Shown: positions 17,271 through 26,653 of the stretch, piece by piece
Layout of the letters: each line of letters starts with the position of its first letter
Position numbering within the stretch: position 1 is the stretch's first letter
NCBI GenBank assembly: GCA_025800145.1
Contig: JAOXSH010000130.1
Coordinates: forward strand, 21,807-85,806
Direction: 5' to 3'
DNA: 64,000 nt
Origin: Cohaesibacter sp.
GTDB lineage: Bacteria > Pseudomonadota > Alphaproteobacteria > Rhizobiales > Cohaesibacteraceae
Notes under the pieces: generated by a model
Database searches by the model: none
Told to the model about the DNA's origin: nothing
Seen by the model: only the letters and a program-made list of their open reading frames with translations
Position numbers and translations under genes: made by a program

Positions 17271-18167
17271 ATGAATACCCCCCTTATCCCTTTGGGTCTG
17301 GCTGTCATCATGATAACCGTCGGCTTTTCTGTCAATTTGCGAGAGTTTGGTGCCTTGCGTCAGAATGTCTTTGGCCTATGCGCGGGCTTGATTGCGCAAG
17401 TCATGATCTTGCCCATATTGGCTCTTTCAATCGCGCTTTTGCTCAATCTTGAGCCGCTTCACGCCATGGGCTTGGTGATTTTGGCCGCAGCTCCCGGTGG
17501 CATCACCTCGAATTTTTTGTCCTCATTGGCGCGCGGTAAAGTGGCCTTATCAATCTCACTAACGATTTTGACCAATATGCTGGCCTTTCTCACCATTCCA
17601 GTGTTTTTGTCGATAGCCTTACTGGTTTTGGCGGTTCCAGATTTAAACACGTCCTCCCAATCTAGCCTTTTTTCCCTGCCCTTTGGGCGCGTGGTGTTGG
17701 GTGTTCTGGTGATTTGCGCGGTGCCTTTGACGCTGGGTATGACTTTGCGGCATTTTTTCCCGCATTTTTGTCAGACAATCCTTAAACAGGCACGCTTTGT
17801 TGCCTCTGCTATTTTTGCCGCCATTGTGATCACCTCTTTTGTCACAGAATGGGAGACTATCTCCAGTCACTGGTCTGTGATTGGCCCAGCGGTTATTTTG
17901 CTCAATTGTCTTTCCATTGGTTCTGCCTTGGTGATCTCGCGTCTGTTTTCTCTCAGCGCTCAAGATGCCATCACCATTGCGGTGGAATGCGGTTTGCAAA
18001 ATGTGGCGCTGGCTTTGGTGATTTGCCAATTGTTGCTAGGCAATGGCGCGCTGATGGTGCCAGCTTCCATTTATGCTCTTGTCATGAATGTCTCAATTCT
18101 GGCTCTGATCTATGTTGGACAAAATCTGATCACATCCCAAGACACCCGTTCCGTCGACAGGTGCTGA
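17271..18167 (+). CDS. Bile acid:sodium symporter (BASS) family transporter
   Basis: Multi-TM; LAAAPGGITSNFLSSLARGKVALSISLT motif and VECGLQNVALAL. Confidence 0.82.
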   Translation: MNTPLIPLGLAVIMITVGFSVNLREFGALRQNVFGLCAGLIAQVMILPILALSIALLLNLEPLHAMGLVILAAAPGGITSNFLSSLARGKVALSISLTILTNMLAFLTIPVFLSIALLVLAVPDLNTSSQSSLFSLPFGRVVLGVLVICAVPLTLGMTLRHFFPHFCQTILKQARFVASAIFAAIVITSFVTEWETISSHWSVIGPAVILLNCLSIGSALVISRLFSLSAQDAITIAVECGLQNVALALVICQLLLGNGALMVPASIYALVMNVSILALIYVGQNLITSQDTRSVDRC

Positions 18168-18234
18168 CTTTTGTTTTCGCTTTTACAGGCCGGTTTCGCG
18201 GCTTTGCTCATTTTGACTTAGAAGGATCATTCTC

Positions 18235-18618
18235 ATGGACAACACAAGCTCTTCTTTTTGCAAAGCCGCTGTTTTTTTTCTAGCTTTGGGTGGATCTTTG
18301 CTGGCCTTGCCTACTCAGGCTGAAAGCCCGCTTACAGAGAAGCGTATGCAAACCATAGAAACACTGGGGCATCTGACGGGTGTTGGTTTGTTTTGTGGCC
18401 ATCATGATGCGGCTGTGCCGCTTAAAGAAGTGGTCATCGAAGTGGCAGACAAACACAAGATGGATGAAGCAACACGGGCCAAGCTCGGATTTGCCTATCA
18501 CAGCACGCGGGACAAAGCCTTTAACGACGGTAAAAAGGGGGAGTATGACTGCCCCAAATTGCAGCAATTTCAAGCAGAAGCCTTGCTGGCAAAACTCAAT
18601 GTCTCTCAAGCTTTTTAA
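18235..18618 (+). CDS. Small secreted protein of unknown function
   Basis: Signal peptide, two mature-region cysteines, plausible ORF 127 aa. Confidence 0.6.
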   Translation: MDNTSSSFCKAAVFFLALGGSLLALPTQAESPLTEKRMQTIETLGHLTGVGLFCGHHDAAVPLKEVVIEVADKHKMDEATRAKLGFAYHSTRDKAFNDGKKGEYDCPKLQQFQAEALLAKLNVSQAF

Positions 18619-18648
18619 GGCTGGCTTTTTAAGGCTGAATATAGAAAA

Positions 18649-18675
18649 GGGTAAGCCCACTTTATGGGCTTACCC
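18649..18675. terminator. Strong hairpin GGGTAAGCCCA/TGGGCTTACCC downstream of the small secreted ORF
   Basis: Perfect 11-bp stem; no clear T-tract. Confidence 0.5.
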
Positions 18676-19061
18676 TGATCGCATCATGCGTAACACATGT
18701 TATATGCTTCTGCGGCCCCCACAAAAGCAATCCCCAAAACTGACAGGTCCCCACCATCAGCTCGCCTAACCGGTCCGGCGATCTGTGCTAATAGCGCTTG
18801 GCGCCATCAGCATATTCTCATTTTCTTGGTGCTATCATCTTTGCATTAAAAATAGGCATCAAGACGGGTAAAACTTCATTTAGCTTAATGAATAAGCAAC
18901 CGCACTATAACAGATCTTGTGAATGACATGTCATATATCATCATATTATAGTTATGAATTCACAAGATAATTCGGCTTTTGAGGGAAGAGTGGGTCTTAT
19001 GTCTGCTGTTGCAAGACATAATCATACAAAATTGTTGTGATTTTGACGATTCCTATCCCTT

Positions 19062-19160
19062 AGAGCCTGATTTAAAAGTCCCGAGCCAGCCCTCTCCCCT
19101 TTTCAGACCACCCGTCATGGTACCCTCATGGGCAGTTTGGGAGGGGGAGAGGGCTGGCCG
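19062..19160. repeat. Family B palindromic element, large-hairpin portion
   Basis: agagcctgatttaaaagtcc...cagaccacccgtcatggtaccctcatgggcagtttggg. Confidence 0.85.
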
Positions 19161-19892
19161 CCGCTGCGGGGACAACGACGGCCAGCTGGCGAAAACTGGC
19201 TTCAGAATCGCCAAATGGGCTTTCCGCCCTACGCCAGACTTTCACCTTATCGGATCTGCATTGTGACATCTGGGTGGGGGACGTGTCACTTTGCGTCTGG
19301 TCGCCTCTTGGCTCAAAATAAGCCTGTTTTCCAGGCCATTTTATTTGAGCAATTTCATCTCTTTTATTCGACTAGAAAAGTTGATTCAAATCCAAGAATA
19401 CAACCTTGCATGTCTTTGATGTTACAAGGAAACCAAGCGCTCCCTTGATATCTTTACTGCATGTAATATTGAATGCCTATTTCTCGCAAACTGACATTCA
19501 CTCTTACAAGTTACACATCGTCAATTCGTACTCTCTACCAAGCGAGCAGAGCGAAGCATCTTCATTATGGCGCATTCTTTGGACTTTACCCCAAAACGGC
19601 CAAAACTGATAGAAAATCGATCTTTTTGCGTGAAAGGTTCAATCTTGCCACATCCAGAACCTATCTTCTCGCCTGATGACAGGCGTTAGATAATACAAGC
19701 TTTGCAGCATTGCAATAACCAAACGGGCCTCTATCATACGTATAAATAACTAAGTTTAAAAATATTGGATAAAAACAATAAATTTCATAAATTTCTGAGA
19801 AAAAAATAGAAAAACGTCCTTTCAGAACACTGAAATGAGATATTTTATATTTCCCTTATATAGAATAAAGTTGTGGATAATCATAAAGTATT

Positions 19893-20036
19893 AGTGCCCG
19901 ATTAAAAGCCTTTTGATGAGCCTTTTAGGCTGCATATCCGACCCTCTCCCCCCTTTTCAGACCGCCCATGAGGGCACCATGACGGGTGGTCTGAAAAGGG
20001 GGAGAGGGTTGGCTCTGGACTTTTAAATCAGGCTCT
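19893..20036. repeat. Family B palindromic element, near full length
   Basis: agtgcccgattaaaag...gactttt aaatcaggctct with internal GC-rich hairpin. Confidence 0.88.
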
Positions 20037-20085
20037 TAGACGTGCGCATTACATGTTATGGGCAGTATCAAGTTACTCGTTGGTA

Positions 20086-21468
20086 TTAATTGGCTTTTAA
20101 AAGCTGATCGATGCTTTGTGCAATGTCCTGAACGTGAGCATCCTGCCCCATTTCTCCCATGACCATCAAACCGACGGGCGCCGTGTCCGCTCCGCCGACC
20201 GGAAGGGTCGCGGCAGGCACGCCCAGAATATTGCCAATTGCGGTGTTGCGCAGCACTTTTAGATTGGTCTCGCTATAGGCTTCATCCGATGACAGCAAAG
20301 GTTTTAATTCCGGTGGGATGACGGCAACAGAGGGCAAGAGAACCGCATCATAGTTGCGTGTCGCCTGATGGGTGCGATCCTGCATATCCTTGCGCAAGGC
20401 CAGCATCTCAATATAGTCGGCAGCTGAGATCGATTGAGCCGCCTTTATTCGGCTGGCGACGCGCGGATCAAAGTTTGCTTCCTCTTGCTTGATAAGGTCG
20501 CGATGCAAGTGCCAAGCCTCAGCGCCGACCAAGGAGCCAAGAGCGGCTATGTCTGTGAAGCGATTGATTGCATCAATTTTCACCCGTTCCAATCTTGCTC
20601 CGGCCTGAGATATTTTCTCCAAGGCACGAACAAAGCCGCCTGCAACTTCCACATCCAGTCCATCCAGAGCAATGGTTTCCAAAATGGCAAAGCGCATGCC
20701 TGCCAAGGGGCGGATATTGGGTATTGGGACAGGCAAGCCCGCCATGACATGATCAAGGATGCGACAGCATTCTATAGAGCGGGCAATGGGTCCAATGGTA
20801 TCGAGAGAGCTGGAAAGTGGGAAAATGCCATCCATGGAATGACGGTCCAAGGATGGCTTAAAGCCATAAAGGCGGTTGAATGCGGCAGGGATGCGAATGG
20901 AGCCGCCTGTATCAGAGCCAAGAGCGGCAATGGCCATATTTTCAGCCACGGAAATTGCAGCACCAGAAGAAGAGCCACCCGGCACACGGCCTATGCGGCG
21001 ATCCCAGACATTCAAAGGTGTGCCATGGTGCGGATTGATGCCAAGACCGGAATAGGCAAATTCGGTCATATTGGTATGGCCCAAGAAAATCGCCCCGGCT
21101 GCCCGTAAATTCTCGATGACTTTGGCATCTTTTGCCGCAGACATGCTTTTTGCCAGGCTTTTGGATCCAGCAGTTGTGACTTCTCCCTGCAAATCAAAGA
21201 GATCCTTGACAGACAGAGGAATGCCTGCGAGCGGACCTTGGGGCACCTTCATCTTGCGCAGAGCGTCAGAGGCGGCGGCTTGTGTGATGGCATTATTCTT
21301 GAACGTGCGGATGAAGGTACGACTGCCCTCGCCTTCTTCGCGCTCAATTTCGCTAAAGGCATTGCTGACCAGATCGATAGCGCTTACCTCACCTTCTTGC
21401 AATGCTTTTTGAGCTGACGCAATCGTCCATGCCTGGGCCATGCCCGTATCCTCTCCGCCAAATTTCAC
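20086..21468 (-). CDS. Amidase signature family protein
   Basis: GSKSLAKSM..., GGSSSGAAISVAENMAIAALGSDTGGSIRIPAA amidase signature. Confidence 0.92.
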   Translation of the reverse strand: MKFGGEDTGMAQAWTIASAQKALQEGEVSAIDLVSNAFSEIEREEGEGSRTFIRTFKNNAITQAAASDALRKMKVPQGPLAGIPLSVKDLFDLQGEVTTAGSKSLAKSMSAAKDAKVIENLRAAGAIFLGHTNMTEFAYSGLGINPHHGTPLNVWDRRIGRVPGGSSSGAAISVAENMAIAALGSDTGGSIRIPAAFNRLYGFKPSLDRHSMDGIFPLSSSLDTIGPIARSIECCRILDHVMAGLPVPIPNIRPLAGMRFAILETIALDGLDVEVAGGFVRALEKISQAGARLERVKIDAINRFTDIAALGSLVGAEAWHLHRDLIKQEEANFDPRVASRIKAAQSISAADYIEMLALRKDMQDRTHQATRNYDAVLLPSVAVIPPELKPLLSSDEAYSETNLKVLRNTAIGNILGVPAATLPVGGADTAPVGLMVMGEMGQDAHVQDIAQSIDQLLKAN

Positions 21469-21614
21469 CGCATCTGAGGCTGCTCCTTTGTCAGTCGACC
21501 TCTCAACCAGACTCAGGACTTTGCCACATAGATAAAAAGCATGTTAGCGCAAATTATCCGTCTCTGTCCCATTTTCCGCGCAAGATGTGGATGATCCTGT
21601 TTTGGAATAGAAAA

Positions 21615-21644
21615 CGCCCCGTTAAAGCAGGCTTTAACGGGGCG
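21615..21644 (-). terminator. Rho-independent terminator downstream of trpE(G)
   Basis: CGCCCCGTTAAAG/CTTTAACGGGGCG perfect stem, T-run on minus strand. Confidence 0.85.
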
Positions 21645-21663
21645 CTCTCTCTATTGATCGACT

Positions 21664-23865
21664 TTATCGCTTGGCTGCAAAAGCCTTTGCCTGCCGCACA
21701 ACATTCTCAATCATGATCATCCCCGCATTGCTGCCTAAAGACATGATGGATTCTGGGTGAAATTGCACAGCGCTTATTGGCTCGCTAACATGTTCCAGCG
21801 CCATAACCACGCCGTCTTTGGTGGTTGCTGTGACCCGAAGCTCGTCTGGCAAAGACTCTCTATTGGCAAAGAGCGAATGATAGCGCCCCACGACAATCTC
21901 GCCCTGTAAGCCTTCGAAAATGCCCTTGGTTTGCACGGTGATGCGCGATGGCTTGCCATGCATGGGAATATCGAGCTGATCCAACGTGCCACCAAAGGCT
22001 TCTGTTATGGCTTGCAAGCCAAGACAGACCCCAAAGATGGGCAATTGTCTTGCCCGCGCTTTGGCGATTGTTTGGCTGGTGCCGAAATGTTGCGGATTTC
22101 CGGGACCCGGAGACATGACCACCAAATCAGGCGCCACTTTATCGAAGAGATCATCGGCAACTGGGGTGCGCACCGTGACGACTTCTGCGCCTGTCTGGCG
22201 GAAATAATTGGCCAAAGTATGCACAAAACTGTCCTGATGATCCACCAGCAGAATTTTTAGCCCTTCACCGGGCTGTTTTGCCTCACTTGCGCTATCATCC
22301 TGTTCAGACTGGGCCGCTTCACGGATTGCGGCACGCATTGCTGATGCCTTCAATTCGGTTTCTGCCTCTTCATCTTCGGGACAGGAATCATAGAGCAAAG
22401 TGGCCCCTGCACGGACCTGTGCCACGCCATCCTTGATGCGGATGGTACGCAAGGTCAGACCCGTATTCATATTGCCATCAAAGCCAATCATGCCGATTGC
22501 CCCGCCATACCATGCACGCGGCGATTTTTCGTGGCGCTCGATAAAATCCATGGCCCAAAGTTTGGGCGCGCCGGTCACGGTTACGGCCCATGCATGAGAG
22601 AGGAAGGCGTCCAGAGCATCCAGCCCCTCGCGCAATCGACCCTCAATATGATCCACCGTATGAATGAGGCGGGAATAAAGCTCAATCTGACGCCGCCCTT
22701 TGACCCGCACAGAACCCGGCACACAGACCCGGCTCTTATCATTGCGGTCAACATCGGAGCACATGGTCAATTCGCTTTCATCCTTTTTGGAATTGAGCAG
22801 TTTTAAAATCTGCTCGCTGTCTTCGATAGGATCTTTGCCACGCTTAATTGTACCGGAAATAGGACAGGTCTCGACCAATGTGCCATCACTGACCTTGACA
22901 AACATTTCAGGACTGGCGCCTACCAGATATTCCTGTTCGCCAAGATTTATCATGAAGCCATAGGGCGATGGATTGATTTTTTGCAAACGTCTGGAAATGG
23001 CAGAGGGATTGCACTCCACTCTTTCATAAAAGGTCTGACCCGGAACGCACTCAAACAGATCGCCGCGCTTGAAATAATCGACCGCTTTTCGGGCCACTTG
23101 CGCATATTCGCCCTTTTCATGGTCACCACGCGGCAAGTTGACATGTGATGACTGGAACGGATCGGACGTGCTTTGGCGCTCAATATCTTCTGTGGTGTTG
23201 CCCTCATAGGCAAAATCATAGCGGTAGCGATGGGCTTTTTGCGCATAGAGATCGACGATCAGCAAGTCATCTGGCAAATAAAGCACCAGATCGCGCTGAT
23301 CTTGCGGGCGCTGCAATTGCATCTCAATGGGGTCAAACTGGAAGGCCAGATCATAACCAAAGGCACCATACAGGCCCAATTGCGTATCCTGCCCGGACTT
23401 GAATAGGCCAATCAGCGCGCGCACGATGGAGAAAACCGACGGCATACGGCTGCGCTCTTCTTCTGAGAAGCTTCCTTCTGGTTCCTTGACGCTCAGCTCG
23501 ATTTTTGTCTCATCTGCTGTGTAGGATTTCAGCTCTGAGAGATCTTTCAGCGTTTTGTGAATGGCGGGAATGAGAATAACACCGCGATCATTCAAAGCTT
23601 CGATGGTCATGTCGCGTCCGCGGGCGGTGATTGCCAGAGGGGGATCGACAAAACCAAGCTCCCAGCGGCTATAGCGGCCCGGATATTCATAATTGGATGA
23701 CAGGACAACCCCGCGTCTTTCATCCAATTGGGAGAGAATGGTATCAAGAGCGGTTGCAAAATCATCCTTGCCGACCTGACGGATGACTTCAATGCCGCCC
23801 TCGGTCAGATAGAGACCATCTTCGATATAATCTATGGACGCTGTGTCTTCGTGATGAATGGTCAT
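21664..23865 (-). CDS. trpE(G): Fused anthranilate synthase TrpE-TrpG
   Basis: Chorismate-binding domain ([36 protein letters not shown]) fused to glutamine amidotransferase ([24 protein letters not shown]). Confidence 0.95.
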   Translation of the reverse strand: MTIHHEDTASIDYIEDGLYLTEGGIEVIRQVGKDDFATALDTILSQLDERRGVVLSSNYEYPGRYSRWELGFVDPPLAITARGRDMTIEALNDRGVILIPAIHKTLKDLSELKSYTADETKIELSVKEPEGSFSEEERSRMPSVFSIVRALIGLFKSGQDTQLGLYGAFGYDLAFQFDPIEMQLQRPQDQRDLVLYLPDDLLIVDLYAQKAHRYRYDFAYEGNTTEDIERQSTSDPFQSSHVNLPRGDHEKGEYAQVARKAVDYFKRGDLFECVPGQTFYERVECNPSAISRRLQKINPSPYGFMINLGEQEYLVGASPEMFVKVSDGTLVETCPISGTIKRGKDPIEDSEQILKLLNSKKDESELTMCSDVDRNDKSRVCVPGSVRVKGRRQIELYSRLIHTVDHIEGRLREGLDALDAFLSHAWAVTVTGAPKLWAMDFIERHEKSPRAWYGGAIGMIGFDGNMNTGLTLRTIRIKDGVAQVRAGATLLYDSCPEDEEAETELKASAMRAAIREAAQSEQDDSASEAKQPGEGLKILLVDHQDSFVHTLANYFRQTGAEVVTVRTPVADDLFDKVAPDLVVMSPGPGNPQHFGTSQTIAKARARQLPIFGVCLGLQAITEAFGGTLDQLDIPMHGKPSRITVQTKGIFEGLQGEIVVGRYHSLFANRESLPDELRVTATTKDGVVMALEHVSEPISAVQFHPESIMSLGSNAGMIMIENVVRQAKAFAAKR

Positions 23866-23966
23866 GATATGTCCCTAGCTTGTGCTCCTGGCAGACGCAC
23901 ATTTGTTCCAAATCTTGTGAAAATCCTTGGTCAGATTGTCCGAGCGTTTGCAACTTATCCAGATAC

Positions 23967-23992
23967 ACAAAAGCCGCCGGAAAACCGACGGC
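23967..23992 (-). terminator. Predicted trp attenuator terminator
   Basis: Minus strand GCCGTCGG TTTT CCGGCGGC TTTTGT between the leader ORF and trpE(G). Confidence 0.8.
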
Positions 23993-24045
23993 CAGATCCC
24001 AATGTCTTGTTTTGCCTTGATTGCATGGCAAAGGGTCAGCCGCCG

Positions 24046-24093
24046 TTATTGCGTCTGCCACCACCACCAATTTTGTGCAATCAAATCTCTCAT
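24046..24093 (-). CDS. trpL: trp leader peptide MRDLIAQNWWWWQTQ
   Basis: Minus-strand ATG AGA GAT TTG ATT GCA CAA AAT TGG TGG TGG TGG CAG ACG CAA TAA, upstream of trpE(G) and an attenuator hairpin. Confidence 0.88.
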   Translation of the reverse strand: MRDLIAQNWWWWQTQ

Positions 24094-24132
24094 GTCTTTG
24101 GGTTTAGCCGATTTTATAAGAGGCGACAATGA

Positions 24133-24158
24133 AAAAAGCGCCCGTGAAGGCGCTTTTT
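24133..24158 (-). terminator. Rho-independent terminator of the chemoreceptor gene
   Basis: AAAAAGCGCC/GGCGCTTTTT. Confidence 0.85.
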
Positions 24159-24185
24159 CCTGCTCATATTTTTCCAAGACTGCTT

Positions 24186-26330
24186 TTAAGCAGAGGCTAC
24201 ATTTTTCAGGAAAGCATCAACCTCGTTGCGCAAACGGTCAGTCTGCTGCGCAGCATTGGAGGAGCTTTGTTGGACCTGCTCAACCGATTGCGTGGTTTGA
24301 GAGACAGATTCCTGCAAGCCGGACATATTGCCTGCCACTTGCTGTGTGCCGCTTGCTGCCTGAGTTACATTTTGCGAGATTTCAAAGGTTGCGGCCCCTT
24401 GCTCATCCACAGCAATGGAAATGGAATTGGTGTATTCATTCACCTTTTCCATCGTACTGGCAATCCCGGCAATGGCATCAACCGCCTCATTGGTGGCGCC
24501 CTGAATTTCGGTAATCTGGGACGAAATTTCCTCTGTTGCCTTGGAGGTCTGGTTTGCCAGTTCCTTCACTTCAGAGGCCACAACGGCAAAGCCTTTGCCA
24601 TGCTCTCCGGCGCGGGCGGCCTCAATGGTGGCATTGAGGGCCAACAGATTGGTTTGCTCTGCAATATCCTGAATGAGAGAGACCACATCGCCAATTTTTT
24701 GAGCCGAATTGGACAGACCTGAGACCTTTTCATTGGTATGGCGTGTAGCTTCTGTTGCGCGATTGACAACATTGGCGGTTTCATCCACCTGCCGTTTGAT
24801 CTCTTCAATGGAGGATGCCAATTCTTCTGCGGCAGAGGCGACGGTTTGCACATTTCCAGATGCAACTTCTGATGCAGAAGCGGACGAGGTTGCCTTATCG
24901 GCTGTGTCTGCCGCCATGCCAAACAGCCCCTGTGCGGTCTGCTGCATGGTGCTCATATTCTGCGTCACATCATTGAGCAATTCATCCGATGATGAACGAA
25001 AACCATCAATCATGCTCTCGATTGCCCGTTGCCGTTTGGTACGCGATTCCTGCTCGTCACGGGCCTGCTCTTCCAGACGGCGGCGCTCAATCGCATTGTT
25101 GCGCAGCACTTCCACCGCACGGGACAGCTCTCCAATCTCGTCTTTCTTTTTGGAATTTGGCAATTGCACATTCAGATCATCTTTTGCAAGGCGCGTCACG
25201 CCGTCATTGAGGAGTTTGAGCGGAGCCATGGCAGAGCGGACAAACCAGGTTGCCAATCCGCCAATGAGCAACAGCATGGCTGCGCCAATGGCAAGCAGAC
25301 CATTGCGCAAGGTTGCAGCCGGTGCCAGCAATTCCTCATAATCCTGACGCACAACAAGCGCCCATGTGGTGCCCAAGACCTGCATGGGAGAGGCTACTGT
25401 CAGATATTTATGACCATTGATTTGCAAGTCAGTGCTGGAGGCTTTGCCGGTCAAAGCATTCAAGGCAATTTCATTTTCTGCGGTTGCCAAATCTTTGACG
25501 GTTTTTTTCGAGAAGGAAATGGCTTTCAAGCTGGCATTGACCAATTCGATATGGCCTGTTTTGCCCAGCCCGGTTTCATCTTCGAGAATTGTCGCCAATT
25601 CCTTTGTATTCACTTCAAAGGCAATGGCTCCGTCAATACGGCCCCATTTCAGAATTGGAGTAACCATATAAGCTGTGATATCGCCATGGGCCTGAATGAA
25701 CCCAGTAAAGCCGTTGCCTTTATAGACCGTATTGGGCTTTTCGTTTGCCAGCTTCAGAATGGGCTGGATTTGCGCATTCAATTCTTCATGAATGACCTTG
25801 GCCTGATTGATATTCTTGGCAAAGGCATCACCTTTTCGGTAGGAATAATAGACATTGCCCTTTTTATCGAAGAAAAGCACATCGCGAAACATGCCACCTT
25901 GCAGTAATTTTGTTATGCGTGGCTGATGTTTTTTATGAGCCGCTGAATAATAAACGCCTTTTATATCGGCATCGACAAATTCATGGCGCGTTTGCTCTGG
26001 ATTGGGGTTGTTCGTGACATACACATCTATTAGTTTGGAAGAGGCTTCTTCTTTCAGGACCTTCCAGCCACCATGAAACTGCTTTGCTGCGTCATCCACA
26101 ATCGTGTGGCTGGCAAGTGCACGCATATTCCCCTGAAGCTGTTCCAGATAGAGTGTGACTGTATTGGTTCGCCCTCTTGCAGCATTTTCCAAAGCCGTTT
26201 GCGTGAGTTGAACCGATGAATTCCCACCTATCCAGGATGCGACAGAGACGAGAAGTGCAACCAGAATTGTGACGGACAAAACCATAATCACAGGAAGCTT
26301 GGTCGCAAGGCGTGTTGGCAATATTGACAT
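24186..26330 (-). CDS. Methyl-accepting chemotaxis protein with Cache-type periplasmic domain
   Basis: Two TM segments, HAMP, signalling hairpin IAEQTNLLALNATIEAARAGEHGKGFAVVASEVKELA. Confidence 0.95.
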   Translation of the reverse strand: MSILPTRLATKLPVIMVLSVTILVALLVSVASWIGGNSSVQLTQTALENAARGRTNTVTLYLEQLQGNMRALASHTIVDDAAKQFHGGWKVLKEEASSKLIDVYVTNNPNPEQTRHEFVDADIKGVYYSAAHKKHQPRITKLLQGGMFRDVLFFDKKGNVYYSYRKGDAFAKNINQAKVIHEELNAQIQPILKLANEKPNTVYKGNGFTGFIQAHGDITAYMVTPILKWGRIDGAIAFEVNTKELATILEDETGLGKTGHIELVNASLKAISFSKKTVKDLATAENEIALNALTGKASSTDLQINGHKYLTVASPMQVLGTTWALVVRQDYEELLAPAATLRNGLLAIGAAMLLLIGGLATWFVRSAMAPLKLLNDGVTRLAKDDLNVQLPNSKKKDEIGELSRAVEVLRNNAIERRRLEEQARDEQESRTKRQRAIESMIDGFRSSSDELLNDVTQNMSTMQQTAQGLFGMAADTADKATSSASASEVASGNVQTVASAAEELASSIEEIKRQVDETANVVNRATEATRHTNEKVSGLSNSAQKIGDVVSLIQDIAEQTNLLALNATIEAARAGEHGKGFAVVASEVKELANQTSKATEEISSQITEIQGATNEAVDAIAGIASTMEKVNEYTNSISIAVDEQGAATFEISQNVTQAASGTQQVAGNMSGLQESVSQTTQSVEQVQQSSSNAAQQTDRLRNEVDAFLKNVASA

Positions 26331-26459
26331 CTCGAATCCTCGAAACTGTTTTATTCATTGCCACCAGTCTTAAGGATTTATGTTTCGGATTGGTAAACAT
26401 TGCGATAAATTACTTACAATGCGCATTATTTCCTTTTACATCCAAAGAATGCAGGACTT

Positions 26460-26513
26460 ATACCAACGGCATGAAAGATTACCCCATATGACCGGATTTT
26501 ATGCCGTTGGTAT
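26460..26513. repeat. Family A element bounded by perfect 13-bp inverted repeats
   Basis: ataccaacggcat ... atgccgttggtat. Confidence 0.85.
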
Positions 26514-26576
26514 TATAACAACATAAAGATAACCTGATTGAAGAGCACCAAAACAGCCCTTGGCCGCTCAAACAGA

Positions 26577-26616
26577 AAAAGCGAGCCTGTGGCGTTTTCA
26601 CAAGCTCGCCTTTTCT
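26577..26616 (-). terminator. Terminator downstream of the LuxR-type regulator
   Basis: Minus strand GGCGAGCTTGTG/CACAGGCTCGC followed by T5. Confidence 0.75.
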
Positions 26617-26653
26617 CCTTTAAAAGATCAATCATGATGTCATTTCAAACAGA

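Noticed and set aside
19128-19676. Several 60-100 aa ORFs in the AT-rich island
   Set aside because: Overlapping frames, no start/RBS context and no recognisable protein features; treated as non-coding
25029-25907. 292-aa plus-strand ORF antisense to the chemoreceptor
   Set aside because: No domain signal; the minus-strand MCP is unambiguous
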